Position numbers and translations under genes: made by a program. Below are positions 1-13,318 of a stretch of DNA of 64,000 nt, piece after piece (position 1 is the stretch's first letter; the number at the start of each line of letters is the position of its first letter). The notes below the pieces were generated by a model, which saw only the letters and a list, made by a program, of their open reading frames with translations, did no database searches and was not told the DNA's origin. The stretch is taken from positions 130,273,001 to 130,337,000 of the forward strand of contig CP142453.1 in assembly GCA_038049695.1 (NCBI GenBank), in the 5' to 3' direction. This DNA is from Cinnamomum chago (taxonomy: Eukaryota > Streptophyta > Magnoliopsida > Laurales > Lauraceae).

Positions 1-2339
1 CATCTTTCTCTGTCAATAAATACTCTTGTTTTTACTTAATAAGGTTTTGCATCTCTATAACCCATTAAAAGTGACTAAAATATCCCTTCAAACTCTTCCT
101 TGAAATCGATAATATAAATTTCAAAACCATGGACTGCCGTAGCATTTTCTAATCGTAAAAGAAATATTCTTTTTGCTTAAGACAACTTTAATACTTGTAA
201 CTCTTAGTTTTATTTCTCTCAATTTATGAAATCTTTATTTAAAAAAAAAACTTGACAATGGAGAAATTATTGATGTGTATATTTTTTTTTCTAATGAAGG
301 GTGCCTTAGATCTTTTCCCTCATTTTTTATTGATGACATGAGGAAAAGCCTCATTTTTTTTACTAAGAGTGTCTTAAATTTTGATTGATGCGTGTATTTT
401 TATGGTTATGTCCATGCATAATGATTCAAATGGAGTGGTCTACTTATTTGTTTTCTTTGTTCTTGAAATTGATTTTTTGAGAATTAAATGGTTTTGACTA
501 AATGAATATATCTATTTAAACCAAATTTATCTAGGCTAAAATTCTACTCTAACTATTCTTGTTTAGACCATTGAGTGTATATTGGAGTGTGCATTTCTAT
601 GATTATTGGGCTTCAATAGGATATTGACGCATTTCATATCCTTCTCCATTATTTTCCAAATACATTTTTTCTTGTGTCATTATTAATGTGAATAAAATAC
701 AATAGAATAATAATTGAGTTTTTCGATTCATTATCATGAGCCCCCCTCAAATGAAAATCTTGGGTCAGCCACTGTAAGTTGGCACATGTTCAACATTTAG
801 TCCATCCAATGGTGGTCATCTCGGTGATTGGAGCACTATTTTTTTATGTTCCTCATTACATGTGGGTGTTAGGGTTTTATCAACAATGTGGATTGTTCAA
901 AGGTGAGCTCCAAATATTAAAATACAAATATGACAGTTTGGAGAATATGAAAAATAGATGATATTGAGAGAGGAGAGAGAGAGAATGACTATAGCAAAAT
1001 ACATAAATTTTAGGGGATATTGATTGCGAGTTTAGGAGATAGAGGATATGGATAAAGAGACTTTTAGAGAAAAAATTGTGACTTGCAGATATGTGTTTTT
1101 TGAACATATTTATTTTGAAAGTAGAATTGTTGTGTTACTGACGTTGCACTCTCTACACCGTCCCTCCCCATTGCTTTAACATTCTTGTAGCATTTGTGAT
1201 GGTAGTTTGGTATGCAGTACCAATTGTTTCATGGCGATACGAAGCATTTAAAAGTATTTGGGTATGAAAGCCATTATGTTACAAATCTCTTCCTACAAAT
1301 TAAAATAGGAACTCTTGTATTCAATTCTAAGCTAATTTTTTAAAGTTCCTATTTTTTTTTAACATGGAGTCATTAAACTTGTAGGCCACGGTTGAAGAGG
1401 TTAGGGGCATGGGTTTGGGGTCAAACTTGATACTTGGGGTGGTCTAACATAGATCTTTCCACCCCCCAGTCCTATCCCCAAATGGGCCCCACAAAAAAGT
1501 TCTCATATATATAAAATGTGAGAACTAGTTCTCACTTGAATATTACCATTTAAGGAAGGAACTTAAATACATCTGTAATTGTGAATGTTTACCTTTACCT
1601 TTATATATGTTTATCCATTAAAAAAAATTTGAAACTAAGGAGCCTTATCATTATTTTTTCCTTTCTTAATAGAACCTTAAGGAGGCATGCAATTGAAGTT
1701 CTTTTTGTTTAATGGTTGAAAGTGGGAGTCATATGAGTTAGAAAAGGTCAAAAATATTAAATTAAGGGATTCTTTTTTTCTTTTTTGATTTTCTGATCAA
1801 ATTTACAGTGTTCTATTATGTGTTTGTACATTTACACCTTTCCAAATGTGAACAAGGGCAACCTACAAGTCCAACTTCCTAGATGTGAGCAAGGGTGAGT
1901 CCTCCAAACTTAACATATCAAACTTGAAGTCTTTCGTAGTTAGCTTATAATTAATTTAATATTTATTTGTTATATATATGTTTTTATATGTCGCCTTACA
2001 TGAGAATAAAGACTCATAAAAATTGCCAACCACCTATAGAAGTGCATGACGTTTGTCCCAAATGTTTGATGCATGGGCAATTTTTGAAAGCCTTTGATTA
2101 CATGGCTACTCCAACTTGTATACAGCCATCTGAAAATGGGTCCAGTTCAGGTCAAGTTTATTTGATATCTGATACCCAGAACTAAATTATCTATAATAAG
2201 AGACTCATGCCAGGAGCCATGCCCCAACTTAGGTGCAAGTTACAAGAGCTATATCCGTAAAAAAAAAAAATTTTGAAAATTAATTAAAGTCCCAAGAAGA
2301 AATCACAACTTGAATCAAAGGGCCTAGACCCAGACCTCC

Positions 2340-2530
2340 TTCGTGATCTAAATATTTATAGACTAATATAATTATAATAATATACATATAATACATGATA
2401 ATGTTGTAGTATTAGGCCCGTGCTTAGCCCGGGCCCAAAAATAAAGATATATTTTATTTGAGGCTATCTTTTGATATACTAAATGAGAAAAAGATAAATC
2501 TAAAACAAATAAATATATCATTTTTATTAA
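2340..2530. repeat. Dispersed AT-rich repeat, related to 53590-53760
   Basis: The stretch around GTGCTTAGCCCGGGCCC followed by AAAATAAA has a diverged partner near 53590-53760 (GCGCTAAGCCTGGGCCC, then AAATAAA), both followed by long AT-rich sequence. This points to two relics of one repeat family. Ends, target duplications and class cannot be set by eye. Confidence 0.4.
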
Positions 2531-4839
2531 GTCAGATTTGAGTTTATAAATTTTCATGATTTGATTTTTATGTAATTTTTAAGAACTTATATGAATATTC
2601 TAAATTTACATTTTATTAGAAAATATTTTAAATTTAATTTTATATTAAATTTAGGACTTTAATATACCAACACCCGTCTTAAGGCTATTTATACATTATC
2701 TATATAAAAATACAGTGAGGCCTCTTTTGCTAGAATTGGTATGTTTTACATTTTTTATCGCATCAATGGAACCTTAATATATTTCAAAACTTGTTTTGTT
2801 AGTAGGTAGGTGGTTTGTGTTAATAATCTCTCATTATATTGGGTTCCATGTAGATTCACCATTGTAAATAGGTATATATAATGGGCCGGATACGTATCTC
2901 GAGTTTGCGGAGCTCATTCAACTAAAATACATGGAGACTCTCTAGATTAAATTGATAAATCCATGAGGCAATATATAGACCTATAGCTAGCTCCTTAAGG
3001 GCCTCCATGGAGATAAAAGAGAGGGAGATGATGGAGTGTAGTAGTAATTCTAAAAAGAAGTGGTCTCTTTCCCATTGGGAGAGTGCATACCCAAGGGGTC
3101 ATTTTTACAGGGATTTGGCAACCGTATTTCTTCTCCTTAGATCCTACTTTGTAGCTATCAAAAATTCTTCTTAGAAAGTTCCTCCTACACCTTCTTCAAT
3201 TTAGCAAATACTAGAAATTAAAGAGAGATCCTGCTTGCTTTTCTTGAAGACCAATCTCTACACAAAACCTTCCATCTTTAGACCTTCCGTCTTTAGAAGT
3301 CAAGTGAATCTTTACAATTTGACCATCACTTTTTATGAGAATTTTGTGTGTATTGTGGGGCCCTTCTTAAATTTCAATGTGCTTCACTTGAGGAAATGTG
3401 AACCCCATCAATTCGCCGTGGGATCCACTTGTGTAAGCAAGGGTGGACGTCCCATATATGTGTGGATTGATTGCTTTATTTTCTCCAAATTGTACTCCAT
3501 GCATGCATCCTTCCATTTTGAAGAGATAATCCAGATATATTCCAAGATATGGGACGCTCCATACACACGCAAATCTTTCCAAAATTTTCTCCTCTCTTTC
3601 TCCTCTCTTTGTATTCTCTTTCTTTCATTCCTGGTGTAGGATGTGATTTATAGGCAAATGTTACTTTGAGAGGTCCATATGGACAATGTGTCTTTGTTCC
3701 AATACCATTCCCCTTGTAAAAGCAGAGCATCAGGTAGGCTATTTTTCAATGCACTTGATGCATTATGCATTTTGGGCCATGTTTATAAATATCCTTCAGA
3801 GTGATTGGATGCATCTTCTTGTTACATGGTTCAATCTAGACCGTCCTTGTTCCAAGAAGGCCACTTAAAACTGTTCTGATGAGGCAACCCCATGCCATTA
3901 TCTTATCCAAAGCCTGTATGCATAGATTTTTATTATCCTCTCTGTTGTGAAAGTAAAAATGCTAGATGTGGACAGGGATTTATTTGTTCTACATTATCAC
4001 AAAACACTCGCACAAATGCGATTTATGCTTTAACTTTTATGGCTCCTTTTGTCTTTTACCCCGAAAAAAAAAAGGAAAATAAGAAAGTGGCCCCTTCTGC
4101 AGTCCTCACTGTTCCTAGAATTAGTAGGAAAGCGGCTTTACCATGGTATATATATTATTAAGTGAGAACTATTGCGTGGCTAATTTAATGTCACGGCCTC
4201 TTACCTCACTAGTAAGATGTGACAATTCTCACCTGACTGCCCATGATTTAAATCCTAGACATGCCTCCTTTCATCACGAGAGGCATTGTCACCTCACCTC
4301 ATGTCTTCTTCCCTCACTCGAGGGCTCCATTGCCTCACCCGAGGTTGGGTTCTAACCCCCTATATAGTTGGGGTACCAATAAAATGTCATCCGTAAATGA
4401 GACTATTTGAGGCATTTGCTAATGGAGTTGAGTGAAGTAAAGTTCATTTTGAAGAAAGAATAAAATATAAATTGATGATGATGGTATTGTATTTTTAAGT
4501 TGTTTGTGATGATGTATATTTACTGTCAGGATTTTCCTTATCAGTTCTTATAATATACGAGTCCCACTGGGTGAATAGTGATCTAGAAAGTGCCAATAGG
4601 TTATGGGATTTAATTCATGAGTCGAAATGTGGGCAAGCATTTTATGGATATTTTGAGCAGTAGCTTTGCGGAAGAAAGCTTCTCTGTAGTTGTTGTTATT
4701 GTTTTTTTTTTTTTTTAATAATACCCAAAAGGATGATAAACTTGGAGTTTTCCGATGGAACCCCCACTTCTAATTTGAAAAAAGAGATGAAAATAGGTAC
4801 CTATTATGATTTTGGGGAAACAAATAGGCCCAAAAAGAA

Positions 4840-4869
4840 AATAATATGCATTTACGAATGCATATTATT
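4840..4869. repeat. Perfect 13-bp-stem hairpin
   Basis: AATAATATGCATT is followed by a four-base loop and its exact reverse complement. It is isolated in AT-rich DNA with no gene next to it, and may be a MITE relic. Confidence 0.6.
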
Positions 4870-5491
4870 GATCATGTTAATTTCTTCTTTGAGGCATCGC
4901 TAGGTTTTATAATAAAAGAAATGCACTCATTCGGACTAAATTTAGAAAGGAGTTGGAGTTATATATACATATTAAATTTCAAATGTCATCGATAATCATT
5001 AATGTTTAATGGCAAAAACTTCATCAGTTATTTTTTTTAAAATTTTTTCACGAATAAAATAATTAAAAAATAATAACAAAATTAATTATATATGATACTT
5101 TTTATTTTAATTAAATAATATATTTTTTCTTACATTAATTCTAAATATATTTTCAGTTTTGGACAGCGTTTGTCGCTAGTTGTATAGTCAGGTAATCAGG
5201 TTTTGGATCACTATCATCAAAGTAGTCCATTTATTATTTTTTAACGGGTGAGATTTTGATCAAGTGGGCTTCACCTCCATATGTCCTATTCTCAGCCATT
5301 ACTCCTACTTTACTTTACTTTACTCTACTCTCCCACCCCATTTCTCGTTGCCTCTCTCTCTCTCACTCATTTGTTGTTCTCCTTCTTTTTAGAACCACCA
5401 ATTATTAAAGCTACACATTCACCACAGAGGTCTTTTTTAGGGCCGTGGTTCGTTGTGAAACCAGAAAACGAAGTAGCAGACGAACAATCAG

Positions 5492-7999
5492 ATGCTTATG
5501 CTTTCTTCTTCCCCAACCCCAAAGCTGCTACTACTAAGAAACCTCTCTTCCTTTCTTCTTCTCCGCTTCCTTTCCTCCTCTCCCCAAAACCCTAAAACCC
5601 TGCAAAAAACCCTAGACCAAATCTCTCACTCCTTCGCCCAAGGCTCTCCTCCCGATCGGATCCCCCTCTTGGACCTCCTCCGCCCCGACCACGCCGAATC
5701 CGTCCTCCACCGCCTCCGATCTCGACCCGACTCCGCAATCCGATTCTTCCAATGGTCCGAGGAGTTTCTAGGGTTTTCCCACACTCTTCTGTCCTTCTGC
5801 GCCGTCGCTCATTTGCTGCTCTCCCGGCGGATGTTCGACCCCGCCCGGTGGGTCCTCGATCGGATGATCCGACGGTTTTCTGCTTCGGATGCGTTCGTCG
5901 GGTTTTCGCGGGGTTTTCAGGTATATGGTTCTAACCCTAGCACTGCCTATAGCCTCCTTGTTGATTGTTACTGTCGCGCCGGGATGGTCGATGGGTCGGT
6001 CGAGGTTTTCCGGCGGATGTGCGAAATGGGGGTCTCTGTTTCATCGTATGCCCGCTCTGCGATGTTAAATTCGTTGATTGATATGGGCAGAATTGACTTA
6101 ATATTGGAAATTTATGACAAACTCTCTGAATCAGCATCAAAATCCAATCTTTCCGTGTACAACGTCGTGATCAGTGCCCTTTTCAATAAGGGGGAGGCTT
6201 TAAAGGGTTTGGATTTTCATCAGGCATTGGTCAGGAGGGGCGTCAAGTTGCACATTGCTGTTTGTAACAGGATTCTGAATAGCCTGTGCTGGAATCAGAT
6301 GGGAATTGCAAAGGATTTCTTCTGTGTGATGGAAGAAATGGGTCCGAGCCCAAATGTCATAACGCATGGTACCTTGATCAATTCTTATTGTAAGGAGGGT
6401 AGATTGGATGAGGCGATGGGATTTTATAAGATTATGATGGAGAAGAGTATTGCTCCTGATGTAATTATTTACAGTATTCTTATTAATGGTTTTTGTAAGG
6501 TTGGTAGGATGGAGGAGGCAGATGGTCTTCTTTCAATGGCATTGAATAGTGGGATTAGGCTAGATGTTGTGATTTTCAGTTCGCTTATTGATGGGTATGT
6601 TAGAATTGGAGATGTACAGAAGGCGTTTGAATTATATGTAAGAATGTTGGAAGGGGGCATTTCTCCAAATGTAATCACTTATAGCATTCTTATCAATGGG
6701 TTTTGTCAGAAAGGCAAGATAGGGGAGGCTTGTGGGCTCGTTTGTAAGATTATGAAGCACGGTTTTGAGCCGACCATTTTTACATATAGTAGTCTGATTG
6801 ATTGCCTATGCGATTCTGGGAAGTTGAAAGATGGATTTTATTTATACGAGTACATGATCACTAAGGGTCATATTCCTGATGTTGTCGTCAATACCATGCT
6901 TATAGAGGGTCTTAGCAAGGGAGGAAGAATGGTTGATGCTCTAAGATTTTTCTTCCAATCAGTAAGGAGAGGTATAGAACCTAACATTGTTCTGTATAAT
7001 GTATTAATTGATGGTTGTTGTAGTGCAAAGCGGTTAGATAATGCACTGAAAATCTACAAACAAATGGGACTGGATAATTTATCCCCTGATGCAATTACCT
7101 TTAGTGTGCTTATCAAAGGATTGGCTAAGCAAGGCAGATTGGAGGACGCATTGATTCTTTTCTTTCAAATGCTAAAGAAGGGCTTCCCACCCGATGTTGT
7201 ATCTTACTGCACTTTAATTGATGGGTATTGCAAGCTAAATAATCTACAGAAAACCTTCAGGATTCTCAAGATGATGCTTGGAAGCGGCATCATTCCTGAT
7301 GTTGGCATTTACAATGTTCTCATAAATGGTCTTTTCAAGGAGGGCCGTTTAGGAGAGGTTCCTGAGCTCTTCAATCAGCTTGTAGAACAGGGTTTGGACC
7401 CCGATGTTGTGACCTACAATACAATGATCAGTGGTTACTGCTGTGTGAAAAATTTGAGTAAAGCGATTCTACTTTATGAAGATATGATGGGCAAAGGACT
7501 CCAACCCAACACTATTACTTTTACCATTCTAATCGATGCCTTTTGTAAAGAAGGTAGAATGGAGGATGCAGTGTCAGTTTTCACAACAATGCTCAGAAAC
7601 GGTCCTGTACCCAATGTTGTCACTTATAGCTGCTTGATTGATGGCTATTTCAAATCTTTACATTGTCAGAATGCGATTCAGCTTCATGAAGAGATGCTTG
7701 GAAGCCACATCTCTCCAAATATTGTCAGTTACAGTGTCCTTCTCGATGGTCTTTGCAAGGAAGGTCGAATGGAAGAAGCATCTTTGGCTTTTCATTGTGC
7801 TATAGACAGGGGTCTGTTGCCTGATATTGTGGCATATGGAATTTTGATTCATGCCTACTACAAGGTTGAAAGATTCGCTGAAGCCTTAATGCTGTACAAT
7901 AGGATGGTGGCTGACGGCGTTGCGGCTGATAGTTTTGTATCTAATACAATTTCAGAATGTCTTCGTAGATGTAACAGTCTCGACAACGTTTTCTACTGA
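5492..7999 (+). CDS. P-class pentatricopeptide repeat (PPR) protein, organelle-targeted, intronless
   Basis: An 835-residue single-exon protein. Residues 1-60 are rich in Leu, Ser and Arg with few acids (MLMLSSSPTP...), like a mitochondrial or plastid presequence. After a linker, about 19 tandem 35-residue repeats run from about residue 150 to 825, most with the P-class pattern (V)(V/I)TYN/S..LI.G.CK.GR..EA..L...M...G..PD. There is no E, E+ or DYW tail, so it is a pure P-type PPR. Family knowledge: such proteins bind organelle transcripts, one base per repeat, to stabilise, process or help translate them. It resembles the Arabidopsis At1g31840 group, from memory only. A Met two codons after the first Met could also start. 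The first 600 bp are markedly C-rich and the rest AT-rich. A CT-rich leader precedes it and I see no TATA box. Confidence 0.93.
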   Translation: MLMLSSSPTPKLLLLRNLSSFLLLRFLSSSPQNPKTLQKTLDQISHSFAQGSPPDRIPLLDLLRPDHAESVLHRLRSRPDSAIRFFQWSEEFLGFSHTLLSFCAVAHLLLSRRMFDPARWVLDRMIRRFSASDAFVGFSRGFQVYGSNPSTAYSLLVDCYCRAGMVDGSVEVFRRMCEMGVSVSSYARSAMLNSLIDMGRIDLILEIYDKLSESASKSNLSVYNVVISALFNKGEALKGLDFHQALVRRGVKLHIAVCNRILNSLCWNQMGIAKDFFCVMEEMGPSPNVITHGTLINSYCKEGRLDEAMGFYKIMMEKSIAPDVIIYSILINGFCKVGRMEEADGLLSMALNSGIRLDVVIFSSLIDGYVRIGDVQKAFELYVRMLEGGISPNVITYSILINGFCQKGKIGEACGLVCKIMKHGFEPTIFTYSSLIDCLCDSGKLKDGFYLYEYMITKGHIPDVVVNTMLIEGLSKGGRMVDALRFFFQSVRRGIEPNIVLYNVLIDGCCSAKRLDNALKIYKQMGLDNLSPDAITFSVLIKGLAKQGRLEDALILFFQMLKKGFPPDVVSYCTLIDGYCKLNNLQKTFRILKMMLGSGIIPDVGIYNVLINGLFKEGRLGEVPELFNQLVEQGLDPDVVTYNTMISGYCCVKNLSKAILLYEDMMGKGLQPNTITFTILIDAFCKEGRMEDAVSVFTTMLRNGPVPNVVTYSCLIDGYFKSLHCQNAIQLHEEMLGSHISPNIVSYSVLLDGLCKEGRMEEASLAFHCAIDRGLLPDIVAYGILIHAYYKVERFAEALMLYNRMVADGVAADSFVSNTISECLRRCNSLDNVFY

Positions 8000-9139
8000 T
8001 GCAGTTATGCTGTATCCTTGAGTTGTCTCAGGCTTCCCCCAAACTTGTAAATTCTTCAGGTTTCACGTATTCATTGATTATAAAATAACACATTATTTTG
8101 TATTTTGTTGATTGTATTACGCAGTCATTTGATTGGATTCTTTTATTTAAGAACTTGCAAACCATGCCTGTGCTTAGCATAGTAGCAACCAACCATATTT
8201 TCAACATTAAGTCTCCATTATACATAATAGAAGTCTGATAAATGCTGCAGATAAATATAAATTTCAATTTGATATTAGAACAGTATCCTGACATCAAACA
8301 TTGAAATTCAAGGTTCCAATTCAGAAAAAAAAAAAAAAAGAAGCTGAAATCCCACTATAATTAATGAAATAACAAAAGTACTTTATCCTTATATTACCCA
8401 GCGAAAGTGGCTGCTTCCTCATGAATGGATATATGTATAGTGATCCTAATTGGATTTGGGGCGGGTTAGGGTTTTGCTACAAAAATCTTATGCAATGCAG
8501 TGGAGTGGAGTTCGGAGTGGGATTAGATAGCCCTGCCTTGTGTCATTTACAACTACTTTAGATAATTTTAATGAGTTTAGACGTAAAAATCTTATATGCT
8601 GCAGCAAAAGTCAAAAGCACTAAAGATATGAGAGATTGTTAGTTCAAATTCTTATGCATACATTAGAATATATAAAATATAGTTTTTGTTATGATAATAT
8701 TTAAAAATAAAATCTGCAGGCTCTATTGAAAGTCAAAATTAAGCAGTCCAAATCTATGATGCCCAAACTTGATATATGAAAATAGAAAAATAAGCAGTAT
8801 CAATATATATAATATTATCTATAAATCAAAATATAAAAAATAAAAAGAAAATTTAAACCATCAATCTTACACGATAGGATATCTCTTGAAGTTAAGAAAA
8901 TGTTTATGAAGAAAAAAACCAAAATAGATTAAAAAAAAGAAGAAGAAGAAGATGATATAGACAAGCACCATACGTACAGTTGAATGCTTTAATTAAATAC
9001 ATGTTCTTTATTCATTTTTAAAACCTTATCAAAACAGCAAAAAATTCTTAGGAGATTTCGTTAACTACTAAATAATCTTTTAAAAATAAAAGCGCTAAAA
9101 GAAAGAAAGAATAAAGAAAGAAAAAAAAGGTAATATTAA

Positions 9140-9348
9140 CTTATTGGTTGTAGCTATTCTCGCTTAGCCGAATCGCTTGAATCATAAGATTCAATGAAAC
9201 GAGTATTGAATAGTAGGATTCACACCTGTATCTTAAGATTCATCTGTAAATGGGATTCGTTGCATAAATACGAATTATTTTTCTTAAGATTCGGGATATG
9301 AATTGGGATTTGGGATACAAATCGTAGGATTTTGATAACACTGGTTAG
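9140..9348 (-). mobile_element. Partial copy of the ~1.1-kb dispersed element (copy C)
   Basis: Read on the minus strand from 9348, it starts GTTATCAAAATCCTACGATT and follows the first 180 bp of the element at 19265, including the closing segment with GAATAGCTA. Only one end is recognisable. No coding capacity. Confidence 0.55.
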
Positions 9349-10216
9349 GGACAAGGGTTTTACACACAAAAAAAAGAGAGTCAAGTATCGTATACAATAC
9401 AACATGTTGCATTGCCTATTTTGAAGTATCTAGGTATTATAGGTCAAAATTGCAATTGAGATGGTCAAAACCATTCGCTATAATTTGTATAATATAAATT
9501 CCTTTTTCATTTTCTATTGATGTTTCAAATTCATATTAGTTCAGTTTTAGGTTCAGATGTACTCTCTCGCGTATTTCCTCAATAGTGGTGCTAATGTTTG
9601 TTGTTTTAGTACCTATTGCTCATTTGTTCCACTGTCATGAATGTAGTTGCTTCTTGCCTTGAAAAAAAACAGGAGAGATATAGCATCTTTCATTGTGTAG
9701 GAGATACTAGTGTTGGACTTGAGAGGTGGTGGGCATCTCCCATAGGACACACAGCTATTTGATCTTTGGCATTCACAATTGAAAAATGCAGTGGAATGTG
9801 TTTGGTGCCCTTAAGGCCCATTCTCTGGGAATAATTTATACTATTGCTAGGATCTTCTTTGTATGTTGTGTGTTAGATGACTGCATCCAAAGTGGGTTGA
9901 TGATGATTAGAGTTGTTCGGGAAGCAAGGTGAAGTGTTTGACTCCCAAGCTCATGTCACTGCTGCCCAGACCCTAGCTCATGACGAACAGTCTTGGGTCG
10001 AAACACAAGGTGCCATTGCTGCAGCGATACAGAAGGATTGGTGCAAAGAAATTCTAAACTACTTTAAGAAATACAAATTTAGTATTTGGATTTTTATATT
10101 TGGGTTTTTTTTTTTTTTTTTAGAATATTGGAGATGGATTCTGTGCTGTTGATTTGGAGTGTGTAGACTTCTCTTAGAATTTTGTTGATGTGCTGAAATT
10201 TGAAGTGTTCAATCAA

Positions 10217-10357
10217 TATTATTTGTTAAATGCGTTTATGATATCATTTATTAAACCTGGAATGCCCATTGTTGTGATAAATAGTTTATATTGTTTGTTA
10301 AATGCATTTATGATATCATTTATTAAACCTGGAATGCTCATTGTTCTGATAAATAGT
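10217..10357. repeat. Tandem duplication, 72-bp period, two copies
   Basis: Two copies of a segment containing TTATGATATCATTTATTAAA and TGATAAATAGT lie head to tail with few differences, so the duplication looks recent. No gene is associated. Confidence 0.85.
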
Positions 10358-13318
10358 CTGTTCTCTCTTTTTGGTGCTTGATATTGGAATTTTCCATGGA
10401 AGGTTGGATGCATGCTTGTGTGAGCAATGGGATCCTCCAGTAAACTGGGTTTTTCAACCGATGCACACACGAGTCTTATTACCTCAAGGTATTTCTTAAA
10501 ACTATATTTGTGAAATTACTACAGTGTCCCTTTGTTGCATCTTTTGGACATATTATTAACCTAACATTGTACTTAAATTTCTACCAGAAGCTATTTATGA
10601 AACATCACCAGAGGGGAAGAACTTCACTTGTGCATGATTGTTGAAAAAAAAAAAAAGAGGAGGGATGTACTCCCTAACACTGAGCCAGTTCGCATCCCGA
10701 CTCAGGCTTCCTTCTGGTCATTTTTAAGCAGAGTTTGAAAGCGCATGGCTCACTGAATAACTGAATGAGGCAGTCCAGGTCAGTGCACGTCTAAAGGGCT
10801 GGTAACCCAAATTTCTTTAGACCTGTGGAGTGTGGAAGCTTACTTTATCAAGTACTGGGCTAAATGGTAATGGTTAAACCAAACATTCAGGCACAAAGGC
10901 TGGAGCACGGACCTGAGGCTAAATGTAGAAGCAGGGAAAAAGGAGTCGGATCAAGATGTGTGACGAACTGAACTGCTGAACTGGGTTATTTATTTATTAT
11001 TATTTTATTTCAAGAAGATAAACTGAACTCTTGAGTTGCCATTAGTTATAACATTGCATAGCTTGGTATCTGAGATTGCCAACAGATCTCTATTTTAAAA
11101 CCTGAAAATATTTTACTATACTTGGCCAACTCAACTCACTCTACTGACTGTTGGGTCAAGTCAGTCTCTGAGTCTGGCCAACTTGGTCAAGTTACTCAAT
11201 TCAATAACATTTTTAGTTGGCTGAATCTCATGGTTTGAAACACTGAAATAGGCAGCTGGACCACCTGCTTCAACAGCTGCACTGTACTGTTTTCTTCCCT
11301 TTTTTTTTATTTATAAAAAAAGCATAACTGTATATATTCCAAATTCAAACTAGATGTGGTCCCCAATGGCTAATATTTGCCCCCTCTCAAAACAACTTTC
11401 CCATGGCCAGCCAACGAACTGTTGGATCAGTGTGCCCTGCCATTAGGCATACTAGGGATTGATCCCTAGCAATGGAAGGAAAAGCTTGCCACAAGGGTAA
11501 GTGGCATGCCAATCTCCATGTCTTCATCAAGAACAATATAGCTGAACTTCAATGCTGAAATCTAGATTGTTTTACTTGTGATGGTGGTTATGGGGCGTTA
11601 GAATTATATGGCGGACCACTGCAAATGGTGTTAGCCAATGAATTATGATGGTTAGATACAAACTTTGAGTGCAGGCCAGAGCCCTCTCAATAATGTGCCA
11701 GCCCGTGTGGCCAACCTACCAAAGGCCAAACGGAAGGCAAATGGCATTAGCATATGCGGGATCTTTCCGAGTGCATTTGCTCCAATCATTCAATGAGTCC
11801 TACCTCCGAAACTCTTGTATAGCCATCTTTCTACATTCATTGTACGATGGAGAGGAATGGAAGGGCTTGATGTGAATTAAGACCAAATATTACTCCAATC
11901 AAATGATCCTAACCCCTGTTTTTATGGCCTCAAAATCCAGTGGTTTTGTAGGTTCAGCTTTCAGCAGGATTCAATCCACCAGTCGGTGATGGTTTAGTAG
12001 TGCCAAATTGGGCTGAGGCAACTTGACAAGGGGATAGGTGTGGATTGATCACAGGTGAGTTGTATTAGTTTAAAAAAGGGGCATTTTATTGTGAATTGCA
12101 TCCTTTTTTCTTTATTATTTGAGAAAAATGGGGCATTTTATTGTGAATTGCCAGTGATTTTTTCTTTAAAAAATGGGTCGGTCTCCCAGTCATGCCAAGT
12201 AGCAGGGCTGTTACTATTTTAGCCTATTTACACTGGCAAATTTTCCAGTGAGACAGGTCACAGATCTCAGAGTGGTCTCAAAACAGCATTCCGATTCATG
12301 GGTGAGGATGTAGTGGGTTGGTTTTAGAGGCTCCACGTGGATCATCAGGAATCATGGTGGCATAGGAATATCGAGTAGTCAACCACAAAGGATCTTCTAC
12401 ATCATATTATAGGAAGGTATTGTTCCTGCAGTCTCATTGACCATTGAATGATACTTCTCTGGGGTATAGTCTCAAAGAACAAGCTTTCTACGGTCTTGAT
12501 CAGCACAGATTTGAACGAATATATCGTTCCTCATAACGATTCAGAGTATTTTTTTTGTTCTTAAAGAGGGAAGAACATGTATGTGTCCGGAAGTCCCTAA
12601 TACCCATCTATCTGTATTTACATGTAGTCTTGATAGTAAGTTTTGGAACTTGGTGTGAAAAGGAGGCCTTTTTCTTGTAGAATGAAGTTATCAATGCTCT
12701 CTCTCTGTGCATTGGCCAAACTACACAAGTACACGACCGAGTGCTGCTAGCCTTTCTATTTGCATATACCGATTGTAATCTTATATACACTTATTGTTCA
12801 AAAAAAAAAAAAAAAAAAATCTTATACAACACATGTTGATGTTTTATGGTGCTGGTACGTACATATGAGAAATTTTTTGCATACGAGTGCAATCCACTCT
12901 CGGGCCACCTTTGATCGGTGTGGCCCCTTTCACTCTCTTCATCCTATGATGTGGTGTCACATTGAACCTTCACTCACCATAGGATTACATTCTCAAAAGT
13001 CTGGTTTGGGGCTGATTTTTACTGTCCTTTAATCATAAAGGTGACCTTTACATCTACCATCCCTCTATTCTTATGCATGCTCTAAGTGGGCCCCACAACC
13101 TGGATTGCATGCAAACATTACACATGAGAAGATTTCCCAAACTTAGGTGGCTCGTTTTTTAATCAATTTACTTCTAAGTTTTTTTTTTTCTGGCTTGGGG
13201 TAAGCAGCAAATGATTGATTGCCAGATTGCGGGCGACTCTGTTTCTGATAAACCAAGATCCGTCGCAATCATAAGTTGTCGCATCAAAAACCCCGAATAC
13301 CCAACCCATTAATTGTAG

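Larger units (their letters stand above)
1..5280. other. AT-rich intergenic region, no gene recognised
   Basis: No open reading frame here shows a recognisable domain; those present are short and lie in AT-rich or repetitive sequence. Recognisable items are a dispersed repeat relic near 2340-2530, a short perfect hairpin at 4840-4869, an imperfect inverted repeat near 1306-1356, and poly-A/T tracts. About 4140-4370 has weak resemblance to tRNA-like promoter boxes but not enough to call a SINE. Confidence 0.6.
8000..13318. other. Intergenic region, repeats only
   Basis: No supported gene. It contains a partial dispersed element (9140-9348), a degenerate fragment to about 9440 resembling the hAT MITE at 19564, a 72-bp tandem duplication (10217-10357), and purine-rich and poly-A tracts. 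The reading frames at 9913-10152 and 11669-11875 have no recognisable domain. Around 11140-11220, repeated CAACTTGGTCAAG/TCAGTC-type words suggest a decayed transposon. Confidence 0.55.

Noticed and set aside
4140..4370. Possible SINE with tRNA-like boxes
   Set aside because: The A- and B-box matches are weak and neither tail nor target duplication is seen.
5281..5595. 104-codon frame overlapping the PPR start
   Set aside because: Different frame from the PPR, Ser/Leu/Phe-rich leader sequence with no domain; at most an upstream frame in the 5' leader.
9913..10152. 79-codon frame (MFGKQGEVFDSQAHVTAAQT...)
   Set aside because: The first 50 residues look protein-like, but no domain, splice context or neighbouring exon could be found.
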